Shown piece after piece: positions 62,453 through 64,000 of a stretch of 64,000 nt of DNA. The notes beneath the pieces were generated by a model. The model saw nothing but the letters and a program-made list of their open reading frames with translations. It was not told where the DNA came from and did not search any database. A program made the translations under genes and the position numbers. Source of the DNA: Lysinibacillus alkalisoli (lineage in GTDB: Bacteria > Bacillota > Bacilli > Bacillales_A > Planococcaceae). Location: the NCBI RefSeq assembly GCF_014643595.1, contig NZ_BMJT01000006.1:124001-188000 (forward strand). The letters run 5' to 3'. Within the stretch, counting starts at the first letter, position 1. Each line of letters starts with the position of its first letter.

Positions 62453-62502
62453 AATATAGATTTCTACCTCCTATTTGTTTAAATATTAAGATCTTAATAT
62501 TT
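62453..62502 (-). promoter_or_regulatory. Promoter and 22-bp palindrome of the pheromone gene
   Basis: Minus strand TAAACA (62476-62481), 17-base spacer, TATATT (62453-62458). A perfect palindrome AAATATTAAG-AT-CTTAATATTT (62481-62502) abuts the -35, the place for an activator such as a PlcR-like protein. It differs from the B. cereus PlcR box. AGGAGG at about 62466-62471 falls upstream of the likely transcription start and serves no visible ORF. Confidence 0.55.
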
Positions 62503-62587
62503 AGTTGCCCTTGAAAGTATTCCCAAAAAATAAAATAGTGCTAATAATTATTCATGAAGGCAGGACAGATTGGATTCCATACTACGA

Positions 62588-62989
62588 CTAATTTTTATTG
62601 CTGTAATTAATTGTGCACTGGTCATCAGCACATTGACCAACGGGAACAATTTTACGGCGTTTGGCTACAAAATTATAAACGATTGTAGCAAGTCCAACTT
62701 TATTTAAAGCAATTAGAACTGGTGTTGTAAGCGTAAGCATTGGGATTCTCTTATTCATTTCAGTGAATGTTTCAACCCCTTTATAATATTCGCTTGCATC
62801 AACAGGTTTTGAATAAGTCTCTTTTTCTAATTGCTCTATAGAGTAAGGCAAAGTATTCAGCACATGTTCATTTCTAAATGAATCAAAGATAAGCAATTGT
62901 TGTTTATCCATGGCACACCATTTCTCCATAGTTTTAGTACATAAAGGACAATATGAGTCGTAAAAAACAATTAATGGTTTCTTTTTCAA
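62588..62989 (-). CDS. DCC family thiol-disulfide oxidoreductase-like protein (DUF393)
   Basis: 133 residues. Motif IVFYDSYCPLCTKTMEKW gives the DxxCxxC of the DCC family; a later VPVGQCADDQC adds two Cys. Function is presumed redox-related but unproven. GGAGG lies 8 bases before a TTG at 62989; the GTG/ATG further upstream has no site. Its neighbours are the pheromone gene and a small secreted peptide gene, divergent from the latter. Confidence 0.83.
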   Translation of the reverse strand: MKKKPLIVFYDSYCPLCTKTMEKWCAMDKQQLLIFDSFRNEHVLNTLPYSIEQLEKETYSKPVDASEYYKGVETFTEMNKRIPMLTLTTPVLIALNKVGLATIVYNFVAKRRKIVPVGQCADDQCTINYSNKN

Positions 62990-63065
62990 AATAATCTCCT
63001 CCTTTGTTGAAAAATATATAAACATAAAAGTAAAAAATACAAGTTAAAGTAGGAGGTAAATTTTT

Positions 63066-63234
63066 ATGAAAAATAAGATTCTACTCGGAAGCTTAATCGT
63101 TGTATGGAGTACGTTTTTTTACAACGATTGTTTCAGCATTACCCTATACACCTCATATTTTCAGAAAAATAAAACAATCTCTTATGGATATTTTACCCAC
63201 AGAGGTTGTTTTTATCGAACTTTGTTTAAAATGA
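63066..63234 (+). pseudogene. Small secreted peptide gene with frameshift in a T7 run
   Basis: AGGAGG lies 9 bases before ATG 63066. The start MKNKILLGSLIVVWSTFF looks like a signal peptide. The annotated frame runs 64 codons with poor composition. Removing one T from the run at 63114-63120 gives TTIVSALPYTPHIFRKIKQS as the next part, a natural signal-peptide end (VSA) and a basic mature part, stopping at 63234 (55 residues). It may be a small secreted peptide or a signalling precursor, switched off or phase-variable. Confidence 0.5.
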
Positions 63235-63403
63235 TCAATCTTTTTTATAAATCTACATAAATCTGTTGGGTTGGAATAAAGATTGATTAAAAGTATGCTA
63301 CAAACGTTGGTTTTATAATAGAAGAAACCCACACATTTTGAACAAAGATTGATCAAAATGTGTGGGTTTAAATTTATAGTTTTATAATAAAGATTGATTA
63401 AAC
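63231..63403. repeat. Fourfold 15-bp repeat AAAGATTGATYAAAA
   Basis: Copies at 63278-63292, 63344-63358 and 63389-63403 (plus) and an inverted one at 63231-63245. GTTTTATAATA is also repeated (63310 and 63379). The third copy overlaps the right arm of a 17-bp hairpin. Confidence 0.6.
63325..63369. terminator. Bidirectional terminator-like hairpin
   Basis: Perfect 17-bp inverted repeat AAACCCACACATTTTGA / TCAAAATGTGTGGGTTT with 11-base loop, between the small peptide gene and the convergent gene at 63405. Confidence 0.75.
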
Positions 63404-63404
63404 A

Positions 63405-64000
63405 TTACTTTTTATCATAAGGGTGATCGCCTATATGTCCTATTAAAATAGGTGGACGGCCATTAACTCTTTCGTCGTTCCATTCAAAATAAATTCTATC
63501 ATCGGAATTTGTCTGATATAGCTTCGTATGAGGTGAACATTCAACCTTTCTAACTTCTCCATCAACATCTACAAATTCAAATGATAAAAATTTTGTTACT
63601 CTTTTTGCATCACCTTCAGGGGAACACTCTAAACCTTTGCTTTTTGCCTTAAAAACTTGCAATGCTGCTTTATGTCCTCTTTGTTTATATATAGAATAAC
63701 ACTCCATAGCGTAATCATTTAAAGCTGATAAATGTTTTATTAATTCATCTGCATGTTTAGTAATAGGATTAAAATGCTTTATTGACTTAAATACATTCCT
63801 TGATAAAAACAGATTAGGAAATGTTTTCGATATACCTTTTACAAAATCCTCTGCATTACTACTTTTCATTAAAATTTGTTTTCTTATATGTAAACAAGAA
63901 TCACTCGAATCTATAGGGGTGATATGCTTATTAAATTTGAGCGGCTTTTCTAATAAGATTATTCCGCCTACATCATCAGAATTCCCGCTATTATACAAAT
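63405..64000 (-). CDS. Hypothetical protein, partial at window edge
   Basis: About 197 residues in the window; the frame is open to the right edge, so the N-terminus may be missing. A helical middle part (ETLIKHLSALNDYAME-like; KQRGHKAALQVFKAKSKGLE) precedes a strand-rich end with DDRIYFEWNDERVNGRPPIL and IGHIGDHPYDKK. The end recalls small beta-barrel or RelE-like folds, but I cannot assign a family. No signal peptide seen in the visible part. Confidence 0.5.
   Translation of the reverse strand, partial: LYNSGNSDDVGGIILLEKPLKFNKHITPIDSSDSCLHIRKQILMKSSNAEDFVKGISKTFPNLFLSRNVFKSIKHFNPITKHADELIKHLSALNDYAMECYSIYKQRGHKAALQVFKAKSKGLECSPEGDAKRVTKFLSFEFVDVDGEVRKVECSPHTKLYQTNSDDRIYFEWNDERVNGRPPILIGHIGDHPYDKK

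Noticed and set aside
62588-63025. Upstream ATG-like start of the DCC protein at 63025
   Set aside because: GGAGG is spaced correctly only for the TTG at 62989.
1-64000. CRISPR arrays, tRNA or rRNA genes, complete insertion sequences
   Set aside because: No regularly spaced repeats, no cloverleaf or rRNA-like segments and no transposase motifs were recognised on reading both strands.

Overview
The window is low-GC (roughly 35-40 percent) chromosomal DNA from a Gram-positive bacterium of the Bacillales. The evidence is strong AAGGAGG-type ribosome binding sites, frequent GTG and TTG starts, T-box leaders on leuA and thrS, a SAM-I riboswitch, a Fur box of the Bacillus type, and families such as CsaA, FabZ, SdpR/SdpI and PlcR-like regulators. 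I cannot name the genus from sequence alone; a member of the Planococcaceae is plausible. No rRNA, tRNA, CRISPR array or complete insertion sequence was seen.

From 1 to about 54 kb the window is ordinary chromosome made of short transcription units separated by hairpin terminators. In order it holds: a partial FAD oxidoreductase and T-box-controlled leuA; a cell-wall amidase, deoxyinosine glycosylase and acetyltransferase; a membrane protein with an apparent ATA start; an Rrf2 regulator and DoxX protein sharing an operator; an ABC-F protein behind a two-uORF attenuator; a HAD phosphatase, DUF402 and GNAT operon; an EAL-CBS-GGDEF protein; AraC, MarR and UPF0145 genes; a SAM riboswitch in front of a cyclase-family hydrolase; a MarR/saccharopine dehydrogenase-like pair; a second ABC-F protein; a YfmS-like soluble chemoreceptor; an LLM monooxygenase; purine phosphoribosyltransferase and permease; an AraC/EamA/CsaA group; an RsgA GTPase with its own attenuator; a PadR/DUF4188 pair; a three-gene ABC exporter facing an AraC regulator; a Fur-boxed siderophore-binding lipoprotein; fabZ; a membrane glycerophosphodiesterase; two metallo-beta-lactamase-fold proteins around a KAS III-like enzyme; a MerR/methyltransferase pair; and thrS with its T-box.

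From about 54.2 kb to the right edge the character changes. The DNA is more AT-rich, gene density falls, and many genes are broken: a HAAS-like protein with an in-frame TGA, an ABC ATPase reduced to its C-terminal end, a truncated ABC permease, a secreted protein with a single-base frameshift, a zinc-ribbon/DUF4352 protein with a small deletion, and a PlcR-like regulator with an in-frame TAA. The same stretch holds an orphan SdpR/SdpI immunity pair and small peptide genes. This looks like an accessory region devoted to peptide signalling, toxin immunity and small secreted proteins that is being eroded.

The most interesting items are: (1) a PlcR/PapR-like quorum-sensing pair at 61.4-62.4 kb, with an unannotated pheromone-like gene ending in LPYEH on the opposite strand and a 22-bp palindrome next to its promoter; (2) three ribosome-associated proteins (two ABC-F proteins and an RsgA GTPase), each behind its own uORF-plus-terminator leader, suggesting a ribosome-stress or antibiotic-sensing theme; (3) a SAM riboswitch on a cyclase-family hydrolase of unknown substrate. 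All function calls come from reading motifs; no database search was possible.
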